Origin: JAFKFH01 sp017307375
GTDB taxonomy: Bacteria > Pseudomonadota > Alphaproteobacteria > Ferrovibrionales > Ferrovibrionaceae
Direction: 5' to 3'
NCBI GenBank assembly: GCA_965229335.1
Contig: OZ245874.1
Span: forward strand, 5,022,001 to 5,086,000
DNA length: 64,000 nt
Of the stretch, positions 32,216-43,189 are shown one piece after another (positions within the stretch are counted from its first letter, which is position 1; each line of letters opens with the position of its first letter). Made by a program: the position numbers and the translations under genes. Under the pieces are notes generated by a model. The model did not search any database and was not told the origin of the DNA. It worked only from the letters and a program-made list of their open reading frames with translations.

Positions 32216-33832
32216 ATGAATACCGTCAGCCTCGTCCTGATCCTGCTGCTTGCGGTCGTGGTCAGCGCGGCCGTCGCCCGGATGCTGCCAGCCGCCATCC
32301 CGCGGCCGCTGGTCCAGATCGCCCTGGGTGCCGCCATCGGGCTGGCCACCGATTACCGCGCGGTGCTCCATCCGGACGTCTTCTTCCTGCTGTTCCTGCC
32401 GCCGCTCCTGTTCCTCGACGGCTGGCGCATGCCGCGAGAGGACCTGTTCCGCGACCGCTCCGCCATTCTCGGCCTCGCCTTCGGTCTCGTCTTTTTCACC
32501 GTGCTGGGTGCCGGGGTGTTCATCCATTGGCTGATACCGGCCATGCCCCAGGCCGTCGCCTTCGCGCTGGCCGCGGTGCTGTCGCCGACCGACGCGACCG
32601 CGGTTTCGGCGATCCTGCGGCGCATGCCGCTGTCGCGCCGGACGATGAGCCTGATCCAGGGCGAATCGCTGCTCAACGATGCCTCGGGCCTGGTCTGCCT
32701 GCGCTTTGCCGTGGCCGCGGCGCTGACCGGCGGGTTCTCGCTGGGCGACGCTGCCCTGGAATTCGTCTGGCTGGCGGCGGGCGGCATCGCCGCCGGACTC
32801 GCGGTCGCCTGGGCCATCGTCATCGCCAAGGAATGGGTCGGCCGCCATTTCGGCGAGGACAGCGGCTCGCAGATCCTGATCAGCCTGCTGATCCCGTTCC
32901 TTGCCTATCTCGCCGCCGAACGTCTCGGCGCCTCGGGGATCCTCGCCGCGGTCGCCGCCGGCATCGCCATGAGCTTCGCCGAAACCGGCGGCCGGGCACA
33001 GCCGACCACCCGCCTGCACCGCCGCACGGTGTGGGACGCGCTGCAGTTCACCGCCAACGGCATCATCTTCGTGCTGCTGGGCGAGCAACTGCCCGACATC
33101 CTGGCCTCGGCCCCGCGCACCGTGGCGACGGTGGGGCAGGAAAATCCGTGGTGGCTCGCCTGGTGGGTGCTGGCGATCTCGGCCGGGTTGCTGACGCTGC
33201 GCTTCGTCTGGTCCTGGGGTTACGTACGCTTGACCGGCCTGACGGTCGACGGGGTACTGCCGACCGTTCGCATGAATGCGGTGATGGCGCTGGCCGGGGT
33301 GCGCGGCGCGGTGACGCTGGCCGGCGTGCTGACGCTGCCGATGACGCTTGGCGACGGGCAGCCCTTCCCGGCCCGCGACCTTGCGATCTTCCTGGCGACC
33401 GGCGCGATCATCGTCTCGCTGCTGGTGGCAAGCCTCGCCCTGCCGCTGCTGCTGCGCGGGATCCCGCTACCGGCCGATCACACCCACGATGCCGAGGAGG
33501 CCGCCGCCCGCCGCGCCGCGGCGGAGGCCGCGTTGACCGAGATCGACGGCATGCGCCACCGCCTGGCCCATGCCAGCGGCGACGGCGACCTGCACGTCAC
33601 CATTGCGGCCCGGGTGATGGAACCTTATCGCCATTTCCTCGACGGCGACGGCCGCGACCTGCCCGCGTCGGAAAAGCAGCGCATGGCCGAGATCGAACGG
33701 CAGATGCGCCTCGCCGCGATCCGCGCCGAGCGCGGCGAGATCTTCAGGCGTGTCCGCAGCCGCCAACTCGGCAGCGAAACCGCAAGACGACTGATCGGCG
33801 AGCTCGATCTCGCCGAAGCCCGGTACCTGTGA
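32216..33832 (+). CDS. CPA1 family Na+/H+ antiporter
   Basis: Cation:proton antiporter of 538 residues with about 12 transmembrane helices in the first 420, in the inner membrane. CPA1 features are FFLLFLPPLLFLDGW, the ion-site helix LSPTDATAVSAI (Asp in TD) and QGESLLNDASGLV (the catalytic Asp of ND). VRGAVTLAGVLTLP is also present. The C-terminal 110 residues form a charged helical cytoplasmic regulatory tail (EEAAARRAAAEAALTEIDGM). The start is the ATG at 32216. It is divergent from the miniprotein gene, which begins 109 bases away. Confidence 0.94.
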   Translation: MNTVSLVLILLLAVVVSAAVARMLPAAIPRPLVQIALGAAIGLATDYRAVLHPDVFFLLFLPPLLFLDGWRMPREDLFRDRSAILGLAFGLVFFTVLGAGVFIHWLIPAMPQAVAFALAAVLSPTDATAVSAILRRMPLSRRTMSLIQGESLLNDASGLVCLRFAVAAALTGGFSLGDAALEFVWLAAGGIAAGLAVAWAIVIAKEWVGRHFGEDSGSQILISLLIPFLAYLAAERLGASGILAAVAAGIAMSFAETGGRAQPTTRLHRRTVWDALQFTANGIIFVLLGEQLPDILASAPRTVATVGQENPWWLAWWVLAISAGLLTLRFVWSWGYVRLTGLTVDGVLPTVRMNAVMALAGVRGAVTLAGVLTLPMTLGDGQPFPARDLAIFLATGAIIVSLLVASLALPLLLRGIPLPADHTHDAEEAAARRAAAEAALTEIDGMRHRLAHASGDGDLHVTIAARVMEPYRHFLDGDGRDLPASEKQRMAEIERQMRLAAIRAERGEIFRRVRSRQLGSETARRLIGELDLAEARYL

Positions 33833-33872
33833 CCGTGCCCAAGCCATCGCCTCGGATCATCATAAGGGAAGT

Positions 33873-33948
33873 TGGTGGGCCCGGCAGGACTCGAACCTGC
33901 AACCAGACCGTTATGAGCGGCCGGCTCTAACCATTGAGCTACAGGCCC
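33873..33948 (-). tRNA. tRNA with CAT anticodon, probably tRNA-Ile2(CAU)
   Basis: 76 bases with an encoded CCA end. Cloverleaf: acceptor GGGCCTG / CGGGCCC with one G-U pair, D-arm AGCTCAATGGTTAGAGC, anticodon loop CTCATAA, and T-loop GGTTCGAGTCC. The CAT anticodon could be elongator Met or lysidine-modified Ile. The D-arm and the anticodon-stem pattern (..CCGCTCATAACGG..) resemble known tRNA-Ile(CAU) such as E. coli ileX more than elongator Met. It sits beside rpoD, as in many alphaproteobacteria. Confidence 0.9.
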
Positions 33949-34027
33949 AGCGCCCGGAAAACAGAACGCCGGCGGCCAGGAATTAACCCCGCGCCGCCGG
34001 CTTTGTCGAGAGCGAAAATGACAAGGT

Positions 34028-36007
<1,980 letters not shown>

Positions 36008-36174
36008 GGCTGCTCCTGATCACGCGCAACTTGTCACGCGAAAGCGGCGCGAGCGGTGATCCCCGGGATGGTCGGGGATACCGGTCGCTCCGCCCTGAAC
36101 TGTTCCGGCGCCCCGTCCGGTCAAGTCCGGCCGGCCGAGTCGCGCGAGAACGGGGTATATAGCGGCAAAGCCCT

Positions 36175-38037
36175 TCAGTTTCCATCCCTCGATTCGCCGA
36201 TGGCGATGCGCAGGCGGTCGCGCTCGGCCTGGAGCGCCACGAGGCGCGCCAGATTGTCCTCGCTCAGATCCTGCTCCAAGGCCCGCTGCGCCATCAGAAC
36301 TTCATCCTCCAGCGCCGCCAGATCGTGCCGATCGAGTACCCCGACCCAATCCCGCGCGACTTCGTCGGCCGGGGTCGAGGAACGGGCGTAACGTTCGATC
36401 TTGGGTGTCGCATCGCCATCGAGCACTCCGAGTGCTGCGGCAAAACCGTTGGACTTCAAGTGGTTGCGCAAACCCTCGCTGTCAAGCCCGTCGTGATCGA
36501 GCACGAGATCGGCCACCGCAGCCTTCAGCGCATCCCATTCCGGGTCGCGGAACCGGGCCTGGGAAAAACGCTCGACCTGGCGGCGGACCAGCTCGGGATG
36601 GGCCAGGGCCGCGACCAGCAATTGCCGGTCGGCCAGATTGGTTTCGGTGGCCGGCGGCGGCAGGACTGCCTGGGGATGCGGCGGCGGCTGGTCCCACCGC
36701 CCGCCCGCCCGGCCCGGCGGCCGCGCGCCCGGGCGCTGGAACGGCCGCTGAGCACGCGGCGCGGCGCGGAAGAATTCGTAGAGCCGGTCCTTGAAGAACT
36801 GCCGGTAGTATTCCTTGACCGACTGGTCGCCGATCTCTTCGCACAGCTTGACGACCAGGTCATGGCGCAGCTCGGCCTGGCGCTCCGGCGTCGGGAACGC
36901 GCGCCCCTCGGTCGCCCGCCGCCACAGGATGTCCGACAAGGGGCGCGCAGCCTCCAATACCGCGCTCATCGCCTGCGGCCCTTCCGCCCTGATCAGATCG
37001 TCGGGGTCGCGCCCGCCGGGCAGCAGGGCGAAACGGAACGAGCGGCCGGGTTTGAGCAGCGGCAGGGCCCGCTCGGCGGCGCGATAGCCGGCGCGCAGGC
37101 CCGCGGCATCGCCGTCGAAACACAGCGTCGGCTCGTTCGACAATTGCCACAGCACGTCCATCTGCGCCTCGGTCAGCGCGGTGCCGAGCGGGGCGACGGC
37201 ATGGTGGAAGCCGCCCTGGGCCAGGGCGATGACATCCATATAGCCCTCGGCGACGATGACGGTGCCGACGGCGCGCGCCGCCTCGCGCGCGGTGGCGAGG
37301 TTGTAGAGGTTGGCCCCCTTGTGGAACAGCTCGGTTTCCGGCGAATTCAGGTACTTGGCGGGGTTGTCGCCCAGGGCGCGACCGCCGAAGGCGATGACGC
37401 GGCCGCGCTTGTCGGTGATCGGGAACATCACCCGGTCGCGGAAATAGTCGAAGCTTTCGCCGCCGTCCTCGCGCTGCTTGACCAGGCCGGCGGCAACCAG
37501 CTGCGCCTCGGTCAGGCCGCGGGCCAACATGGCCTGCTTCAGCGCGGTGAAGCCGCCGGGGGCATAACCCAGGCGGAAGCGGCGCGCGGTATCGGGGCGC
37601 AGCGCCCGCTTGTCGAGCAGGTAGCGCTTGGCGTCCGCCCCGGCCTGGGTGTCGAGCTGGCCGGTGAACCATTGCGCGGCCGCCTCGAGCACGTCGTAGA
37701 GCGTCGCCGCCCGCTCCGCGCGCGCCCGTTCGGCCGGATCGGCCTTGGGCAGCTGCATGCCGGCCTCGGCGGCCAGCGTCTCGACCGCTTCGGGAAACTG
37801 CAGGCCGTCCGAGCGCATGACGAAGCCGATGACGTCGCCATGCGCGCCGCAACCGAAGCAGTGGAAGAAGCCCTTGTCGTCGTTGACGGTGAACGACGGC
37901 GATTTTTCGTTATGGAACGGGCACAGCCCGGTATGTTCGCGCCCCCGGCGGACCAGCCGCACCTTGCGGCCGACCACCGAGGACAACGTCAGCCGCTGGC
38001 GCAGCTCGTCGAGAAAGGCCGGGCTGAGCGACGCCAA
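36175..38037 (-). CDS. dnaG: DNA primase
   Basis: Synthesises RNA primers at the replication fork. The N-terminal zinc-binding domain carries CPFH...CFGC. The RNA-polymerase/TOPRIM core includes YVIVAEGYMDVIAL-like residues (TVIVAEGYMDVIALAQGG) and CFDGDAAGLRAGYRA. The C-terminal helicase-binding domain follows a Pro/Arg-rich linker near residue 430. The start is uncertain. A TTG at 38035-38037 puts the family's opening (LSPAFLDELRQRLTL) at the terminus without overlapping yqeY and gives 620 residues. An ATG at 38107-38109 would give 644 residues with an unrelated leader overlapping yqeY. Confidence 0.95.
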   Translation of the reverse strand: MASLSPAFLDELRQRLTLSSVVGRKVRLVRRGREHTGLCPFHNEKSPSFTVNDDKGFFHCFGCGAHGDVIGFVMRSDGLQFPEAVETLAAEAGMQLPKADPAERARAERAATLYDVLEAAAQWFTGQLDTQAGADAKRYLLDKRALRPDTARRFRLGYAPGGFTALKQAMLARGLTEAQLVAAGLVKQREDGGESFDYFRDRVMFPITDKRGRVIAFGGRALGDNPAKYLNSPETELFHKGANLYNLATAREAARAVGTVIVAEGYMDVIALAQGGFHHAVAPLGTALTEAQMDVLWQLSNEPTLCFDGDAAGLRAGYRAAERALPLLKPGRSFRFALLPGGRDPDDLIRAEGPQAMSAVLEAARPLSDILWRRATEGRAFPTPERQAELRHDLVVKLCEEIGDQSVKEYYRQFFKDRLYEFFRAAPRAQRPFQRPGARPPGRAGGRWDQPPPHPQAVLPPPATETNLADRQLLVAALAHPELVRRQVERFSQARFRDPEWDALKAAVADLVLDHDGLDSEGLRNHLKSNGFAAALGVLDGDATPKIERYARSSTPADEVARDWVGVLDRHDLAALEDEVLMAQRALEQDLSEDNLARLVALQAERDRLRIAIGESRDGN

Positions 38038-38047
38038 GTCAGGCCCG

Positions 38048-38509
38048 TCAGCTGCCGAGCAACCCCTTGATGATGCCCGACGCCTTGGCGAAATCGATCT
38101 GGCCGGCATAGGCCGACTTCATCGCCGCCATCACCTTGCCCATGTCCTTGGGCCCGGCCGCGCCGACATCGGCAATCACCTTGGCGGCGATCACCCGCAC
38201 CTCCTCCTCGCCGAGCTGGCGGGGCAGGAATTCCTCGATGATGGCGATTTCGCCGGCTTCCTTCTCGGCCAGGTCGGTGCGGCCGCCCTGCTGGAACATC
38301 GCGATCGATTCGCGGCGCTGCTTGATCATCGACTGCAGCATCTGCAGGATCTCGTCCTCGGAAATGCCGTTCTCGTAGCCCGGCTTGACCCGCGAATCGA
38401 TGTCGCGCTGCTTGAGCTGGGCCAGAATGCCCCTCACCCCGGCTACCCGCTCGGCATCCTTGGCCTTCATCGCGTCTTTCTGGGCTTGCGCCAAACGCTC
38501 GCGCAACAT
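38048..38509 (-). CDS. GatB/YqeY domain-containing protein
   Basis: All-helical protein of 153 residues, identical in layout to YqeY, which resembles the tail domain of the GatB amidotransferase subunit. It starts MLRERLAQAQKDAMKAKDAE and contains YENGISEDEILQMLQSMIKQ, EKEAGEIAIIEEFLPRQL and MGKVMAAMKSAYAGQIDFAK. Function not established. A role in tRNA-dependent amidation is suggested only by the domain. It precedes dnaG, the usual order in alphaproteobacteria. Confidence 0.93.
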   Translation of the reverse strand: MLRERLAQAQKDAMKAKDAERVAGVRGILAQLKQRDIDSRVKPGYENGISEDEILQMLQSMIKQRRESIAMFQQGGRTDLAEKEAGEIAIIEEFLPRQLGEEEVRVIAAKVIADVGAAGPKDMGKVMAAMKSAYAGQIDFAKASGIIKGLLGS

Positions 38510-38627
38510 GGTCGAGACCTCTCTCTCGTCAACTGCAACAGACGGATTGTCCGGGACGGCAGACTATAGCCGCCTGCCTATATCCTGGGCAACCGCAGCT
38601 TTTCGGCTTGCAAGGGCCATGCCGCGG

Positions 38628-40034
38628 CTAGCCGACCGGCGCGTCCCAGTCGATCGGCGGCGGGCGCTTCACGCCGGTGGCCCCGGTGAAATCCGCCCCT
38701 TCGAGATTGGCGCCGCGCAGGTCGGCATCCTTCAGGTTCGCGTCGGTGAAGTCGGCATAGGACAGGTCGCAGTCCTGCAGGTTGGCGCCTTCCAGGTCGG
38801 CGCGGGTGAAGCGCGCGCGCTTCATCACCGATCCCTCCAGGATCGCACCCTGCATCTTGGCGCTTTCGAAATTGGTCGGCCAATGCTGGTTCATCGTGCC
38901 GGCGATCGGCACCGGGGTCGCGCGAACGCCGACCATCTTGGCGCCGGAAAGATTGGCGCGGCTGAAATTGACACCCTTCAGGTCGGAATAGGTCAGGTTG
39001 GCTTCCCGCAGATCGGCAAAGCTCATGTCCGCCATCAGCGACAGCGTGTTCTCCAGATTGGCCCGCGTCAGGATCGCAAAACGCAGATTGGCCGCCGACA
39101 GTACGGCGTTCTGCAACTGCTGCTCGGTCATGTCGAAGCGTTCGAGTTCGGCGCGCACCCCGGTCTTGCCGCCCGATGTCACCCATTCGATGTGCTTTTG
39201 CAACACCTCGGCCAGCGGGCCGCCCAGTTCCGACAGCTGGCGGGGCAGCTTGGCGCCGGCGATGCTGACCTTCGACCAGTCGACCCCTTCCATCAGCGCG
39301 CCGGCGAAGTCGCAGTCGCGCAGGTTGGCGCCGTTGAGGACGGCCGATTTGAGCACCGCGCCGTGCAGGATGCAGCCGGTGAGATTGGCTTCGGTCAGGT
39401 CGGCCCCGACCAGCGTGCAGCCGGTCAGGTTGGCGTTCGACAGGTCGGCCCGGATCAGCTTGACCCCGGTCAGGTTGCAGTCGGTCATGTCGGTCTGGGT
39501 CAGGAAGGCGTTCGACATGCGCGACCGCGACAGATCGGCCCCCATCAGCTTGGCCGTGTCCATCTTGGCCTTGCCCTGGTCGACGCCGCGGCTGACGAAG
39601 TTGCCGCGCTTGTCGTGACGCATCAGCATGCCGTCGCGCAGATCGCATTCGACCATCAGCGCGCCTTCCAAGTTGGCGCCCCGCAGGCAGGCGCCGCGCA
39701 GGTCGGCACGGGTCAGGTCGACCTGGCGCAGGTCGGCCTCGCGCAGGTCGGCGGCAAACAGGTTGGTGGCCACGAGCTTGGAGCCGGCAAGGATGGCGCG
39801 CCGCAGGCTCGAACCGGTCAGGTCGGCGTCCGACAGCACCCGACGCGCGAGATTGAGCCGGCTGAGATCGTGCAGCGTCAGGTTCAGCCGGCGGCCGCCG
39901 ACCTGGCCCTTGCGGAACTTCTCGTGCAGGCGGATCGCCTCGGCCAGATCGGGCTGGGTGATGCGCTTGAGGTCGTCGCCCCCTGCGCCATCGCCATCGG
40001 CCTCGTCGCGTCCGTCGCTCATTACCCCCGCCAT
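38628..40034 (-). CDS. pentapeptide-repeat protein with two repeat blocks
   Basis: 468 residues. After an acidic leader and a short helical segment (DLAEAIRLHEKFRKGQVGGR), most of the chain is A(D/N)LXX repeats, predicting a right-handed quadrilateral beta-helix. Two blocks (about residues 55-235 and 295-455) are interrupted by a helical, non-repeat insert (LSELGGPLAEVLQKHIEWVT). The frame is open from 40034, with a second ATG at 40022, and neither has a convincing ribosome-binding site. Cytoplasmic, no signal peptide. Pentapeptide proteins are often protein-binding scaffolds or DNA mimics. The role here is unknown. Confidence 0.88.
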   Translation of the reverse strand: MAGVMSDGRDEADGDGAGGDDLKRITQPDLAEAIRLHEKFRKGQVGGRRLNLTLHDLSRLNLARRVLSDADLTGSSLRRAILAGSKLVATNLFAADLREADLRQVDLTRADLRGACLRGANLEGALMVECDLRDGMLMRHDKRGNFVSRGVDQGKAKMDTAKLMGADLSRSRMSNAFLTQTDMTDCNLTGVKLIRADLSNANLTGCTLVGADLTEANLTGCILHGAVLKSAVLNGANLRDCDFAGALMEGVDWSKVSIAGAKLPRQLSELGGPLAEVLQKHIEWVTSGGKTGVRAELERFDMTEQQLQNAVLSAANLRFAILTRANLENTLSLMADMSFADLREANLTYSDLKGVNFSRANLSGAKMVGVRATPVPIAGTMNQHWPTNFESAKMQGAILEGSVMKRARFTRADLEGANLQDCDLSYADFTDANLKDADLRGANLEGADFTGATGVKRPPPIDWDAPVG

Positions 40035-40142
40035 CCCCGCTGTAAGGAACGTGTTACACTAACGATCCAGGGCGGCCGGCACAATCTTGCACGACGGTCA
40101 GACCATCGGGCGGGGCAAGGCCCCAAGCAAATTCCATGCGAC

Positions 40143-40173
40143 TTGACGCGGCAAGGGCCTTTTCTGCTATTTT
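40143..40173 (+). promoter_or_regulatory. probable carA promoter
   Basis: TTGACG at 40143-40148 is followed, 17-19 bases later, by a CTATTTT element (40167-40173), 24 bases before the carA start. A GGAG ribosome-binding site lies between at 40185-40188. The transcript leader would be short, leaving little room for a long attenuator. Confidence 0.4.
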
Positions 40174-40197
40174 GAGATCTCGAAGGAGTTTCCAAAA

Positions 40198-41379
40198 ATG
40201 GCGACAAAACCGCATCCCGCCACGCCCCCGGAACCGGGGATGACGGCGGTCCTGGTGCTGCACGACGGCTCGGTCTTCTGGGGCCGCGGCTGCGGCGCCG
40301 AGGGCAAGTCGGTCGGCGAGGTCTGCTTCAACACCTCGATGACCGGTTATCAGGAGATCCTGACCGATCCGTCCTATGCCGGCCAGATCATCAGCTTTAC
40401 CTTCCCGCATATCGGCAATGTCGGCGCCAATGACGAGGATATCGAGACGCAGGGGATTGCCGCCCGCGGCGTCGTTCTGCGCGCCGATATCACCGAGCCG
40501 TCGAACTGGCGCGCCAGCCGCCCGCTGGACGACTGGCTGCGCGGCCGCGGCCTGATCGGCATTTCCGGCATCGACACCCGTCAGCTGACCCGCCGGATCC
40601 GCGATATCGGCGCGCCCAACGGCGTCATTGCCCATGCGCGCGACGGCCGCTTCGACCTCGATGCCCTGCTCGCGGAAGCCCGGGCCTGGCCCGGACTCGA
40701 GGGCATGGATCTCGCTGCCGACGTGTCCTGCCGCCAGTCCTATGGCTGGGACGAGACGCGCTGGCGCCAGGGCGTGGGCTACGGCAAGCTCGAAAAGCCC
40801 GAGTTCCACGTGGTTGCGGTCGATTTCGGCATCAAGCGCAACATTCTGCGCTGTCTGGCGACCGCCGGCTGCAAGGTGACGGTGCTGCCGGCCGATGCCA
40901 CGGCCGAGGAAATCCTGTCGCGCAGTCCCGACGGCGTCTTTCTGTCGAACGGCCCGGGCGACCCGGCCGCTACCGGCAAGTATGCCGTGCCGATGATCAA
41001 GGGCGTCATGCAGTCCGGCGTGCCGATGTTCGGCATCTGCCTCGGCCATCAGATGATGGCGCTGGCGCTCGGCGGCACCACCCGCAAGATGCATCTGGGC
41101 CATCGCGGCGCCAATCACCCGGTCAAGGACCTGGAGACCGGCAAGGTCGAGATCACCAGCCAGAATCACGGCTTCATGGTGCTGCCGGAAAGCCTGCCGA
41201 CCTATGTCGAGCCGACGCATGTCTCGCTGTTCGACGGCTCGAACGAGGGGCTGAAGGTCAAGGGCCGGCCGATCTTCTCGGTACAGTACCACCCGGAAGC
41301 CTCACCCGGCCCGCAGGACAGCCACTACCTGTTCGAACGGTTCGTCGGGCTGATGCGCCAGCGCCGACAGGCGGCCTGA
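40198..41379 (+). CDS. carA: carbamoyl-phosphate synthase small (glutaminase) subunit
   Basis: Class I glutamine amidotransferase subunit of 393 residues. It hydrolyses glutamine and channels ammonia to CarB for pyrimidine and arginine synthesis. The N-terminal CPSase_sm domain shows GYQEILTDPSYAGQIISFT and GISGIDTRQLTR. The amidotransferase domain has the catalytic Cys in MFGICLGHQ and the His/Glu in YHPEASPGP. It ends with a strong terminator at 41401-41441. Unlike many genomes, carB does not follow: about 6.5 kb of other genes intervene. Confidence 0.97.
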   Translation: MATKPHPATPPEPGMTAVLVLHDGSVFWGRGCGAEGKSVGEVCFNTSMTGYQEILTDPSYAGQIISFTFPHIGNVGANDEDIETQGIAARGVVLRADITEPSNWRASRPLDDWLRGRGLIGISGIDTRQLTRRIRDIGAPNGVIAHARDGRFDLDALLAEARAWPGLEGMDLAADVSCRQSYGWDETRWRQGVGYGKLEKPEFHVVAVDFGIKRNILRCLATAGCKVTVLPADATAEEILSRSPDGVFLSNGPGDPAATGKYAVPMIKGVMQSGVPMFGICLGHQMMALALGGTTRKMHLGHRGANHPVKDLETGKVEITSQNHGFMVLPESLPTYVEPTHVSLFDGSNEGLKVKGRPIFSVQYHPEASPGPQDSHYLFERFVGLMRQRRQAA

Positions 41380-41400
41380 GTCCAGGTCGGCCAGGCAACG

Positions 41401-41441
41401 GGAAGGCCCCGGTCGGCGACGCCCGGGGCCTTCCTCGTTTT
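41401..41441 (+). terminator. Rho-independent terminator of carA
   Basis: Perfect 12-bp stem GGAAGGCCCCGG / CCGGGGCCTTCC with a 10-base loop followed by TCGTTTT, 22 bases after the carA stop. Confidence 0.85.
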
Positions 41442-41478
41442 CAGGTGGCACGCCCGGCCGACGGCCGACGAGCGTGGA

Positions 41479-41604
41479 TCAGGATTTCTTCTTGAGCATG
41501 CTGGCAAGATCCCTGACCGGCAGGGGCGCCGCGACGGCGGCGGGCGCCTTCGCCTTCTTGGGTTTCTTGAGTTCGCGGTTGCTGCGTTTTTGTCCCTTGG
41601 CCAT
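41479..41604 (-). CDS. 41-residue very basic small protein
   Basis: Short gene with a near-perfect ribosome-binding site (GGAGG, 4 bases from the ATG). The product starts MAKGQKRSNRELKKPKKAKA, continues with an Ala/Val/Pro stretch and ends LASMLKKKS. The N-terminal MAKGQxRSN(K/R)E pattern recalls small conserved hypothetical proteins of alphaproteobacteria (from memory, not searched). About a quarter of the residues are Lys, so nucleic-acid or ribosome binding is possible. It stands convergent to carA behind its terminator. Confidence 0.62.
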   Translation of the reverse strand: MAKGQKRSNRELKKPKKAKAPAAVAAPLPVRDLASMLKKKS

Positions 41605-42069
41605 CCGTCCTCCTTCGTGCCGCCAGGCCGGCGCACGTCATGGATTTCCGCGAGCCGGAAAAGGCCCCGCGGCAACAGCAGCAGCACGCCCGGCGCACCG
41701 CATCTCCCTCTCAGCCGCCAGTACATCCGTGGTCGACATCGCTCGAGGGAGCGGCGGGGAACTGCGCAAGTTCGAAGACTTCGCGCCGATCCTGTCTTGG
41801 CGTGCATGATCCTGACCGTCAAAGTTCCGTGATCCGTGCTATTCCGGATCACATGACATTCGCTGTCAGGATGATCGTCTAAGTTTTCGGAGAAAAAAGC
41901 GCCAGCATAGATGGCAATTGCTGACCGAGTTTACGGGCGCCTGTCGACAAAATCCATCATGCGCGCCCGATGTCCGCTTTACAAGCAGTGGATTTTATTC
42001 CACTTCAATATTCAGCTAGGCTGAAAACAAGGAGCCGGGCGGCGCAACGTCCGCCCGGCGGCCGACAAT
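41605..42069. other. intergenic region with a palindrome and the fpr terminator
   Basis: No gene seen in 465 bases. The part near 41640-41780 is GC-rich and featureless. From about 41860 to 42030 it is AT-richer. It holds a perfect inverted repeat GTGATCCG / CGGATCAC with an 8-base spacer (41829-41852) and the hairpin terminator of the leftward fpr gene at its right end. Confidence 0.55.
42034..42059 (-). terminator. Rho-independent terminator of fpr
   Basis: Perfect 9-bp stem GCCGGGCGG / CCGCCCGGC followed on the minus strand by TCCTTGTTTT, 10 bases after the stop. Confidence 0.75.
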
Positions 42070-42843
42070 TCACTTCTCGACAAACGCCTTCTCGATCACG
42101 TAGTGGCCGGGCTCCGAATGATTGCCCTCTTGAAAGCCCCGGGCCTCGAGCATGGCCGAGCAATCCTTGAGCATGTCCGGGCTGCCGCACAGCATCAGGC
42201 GGTCGTTGGCGGGGTCGAATTCCTGCAGGCCAAGATCGCGGAACAACTGGCCCGACTGGATCAGCTCGGTGATCCGGCCCTTGGTATGGAACTCGTCGCG
42301 CGTGACGCTCGGGTAGTAGATCAGCTTCTCGCGCACCGCATCGCCGAAGAAGGCGTTCGCCGGCAGATCCTGGGTGATGATCTCGGCATAGGCCAGTTCG
42401 TCGACCTTGCGGCAGGTATGGGTCAGGATGACCTTGTCGAACCGCTCATAGACCTCGGGGTCCTTGATCAGCGACAGGAACGGGGCAAGGCCGGTGCCGG
42501 TCGAGAGCATGTAGAGGTTCTTGCCGGGCAGCAGGTTGTCGAGGATCAGCGTGCCGGTCGGCTTGCGCCCGACCAGGATCTGATCGCCGACCTTCAGGTT
42601 CTGCAGGCGCGAGGTCAGCGGACCGTTCGGAACCTTGATCGAGAAGAATTCGAGATTCTCCTCGTAGTTCGCGCTGACCAGGCTGTAGGCCCGTAGCAAC
42701 GGACGGCCGGAAACCTCGAGGCCGATCATCGTGAACTGGCCGTTCAGGTAGCGGAAACCAGGATCCCGGGTCGTCTTGAAGCTGAACAGGGTGTCGGTCC
42801 AGTGATGAACGTCAAGTACAGTAGCACTGTGTAGATTGCTCAT
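42070..42843 (-). CDS. fpr: ferredoxin--NADP+ reductase
   Basis: FAD flavoprotein of 257 residues that passes electrons between NADPH and ferredoxin/flavodoxin, typically in redox stress defence. The FAD-binding motif is RAYSLVS, the NADP(H) part has LSTGTGLAPFLSLI and MLCGSPDML, and the protein ends AFVEK, the C-terminal extension known from subclass-I bacterial FPRs such as that of Azotobacter. It is monocistronic, with its own terminator. The start is the ATG at 42841-42843. Confidence 0.94.
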   Translation of the reverse strand: MSNLHSATVLDVHHWTDTLFSFKTTRDPGFRYLNGQFTMIGLEVSGRPLLRAYSLVSANYEENLEFFSIKVPNGPLTSRLQNLKVGDQILVGRKPTGTLILDNLLPGKNLYMLSTGTGLAPFLSLIKDPEVYERFDKVILTHTCRKVDELAYAEIITQDLPANAFFGDAVREKLIYYPSVTRDEFHTKGRITELIQSGQLFRDLGLQEFDPANDRLMLCGSPDMLKDCSAMLEARGFQEGNHSEPGHYVIEKAFVEK

Positions 42844-43189
42844 TGCTCGACCAACACGTGTGGAAAATCGTTCGCAGATATACTCAAGTCTTGCCGCGTT
42901 TACAAGTCGGCATGTTGCATAGCAGCATTGCGGTCACGCAGCCATTGCCGAACGCGCCGCCCAACCGTGCCATAAGGTCGCAGCGACCGCGGGAACCGGC
43001 AGACCGAGCATCGGCGTTCCGCGTCACCAGTACGACCATAGTCCAGGTAACCGTCATCGATAGTACAGATGCCGAGGCCCTGCGGTCGGCCCGTGATCTG
43101 GTCATTCTGACGGGATGGGGATCGGCTTCGGGTTTGAATGCGGCGATGATGCGGCTATCGTCGACGCTCCTCGGAGAGAGACCAGACCA
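42844..43189. other. intergenic region between divergent fpr and methyltransferase genes
   Basis: 346 bases without a convincing gene. It must contain the fpr promoter on the left. Short open frames exist in both directions but lack ribosome-binding sites and coherent codon use. No strong palindrome found. Confidence 0.5.

Noticed and set aside
33873..33948. Elongator tRNA-Met as the identity of the CAT tRNA
   Set aside because: The anticodon stem and D-arm resemble tRNA-Ile(CAU) more, and the initiator-type features are absent. Not absolutely excluded without a tRNA classifier.
42884..43105. 73-codon minus-strand frame upstream of fpr
   Set aside because: No ribosome-binding site, odd composition and no homology recognised. 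It overlaps the probable promoter region.
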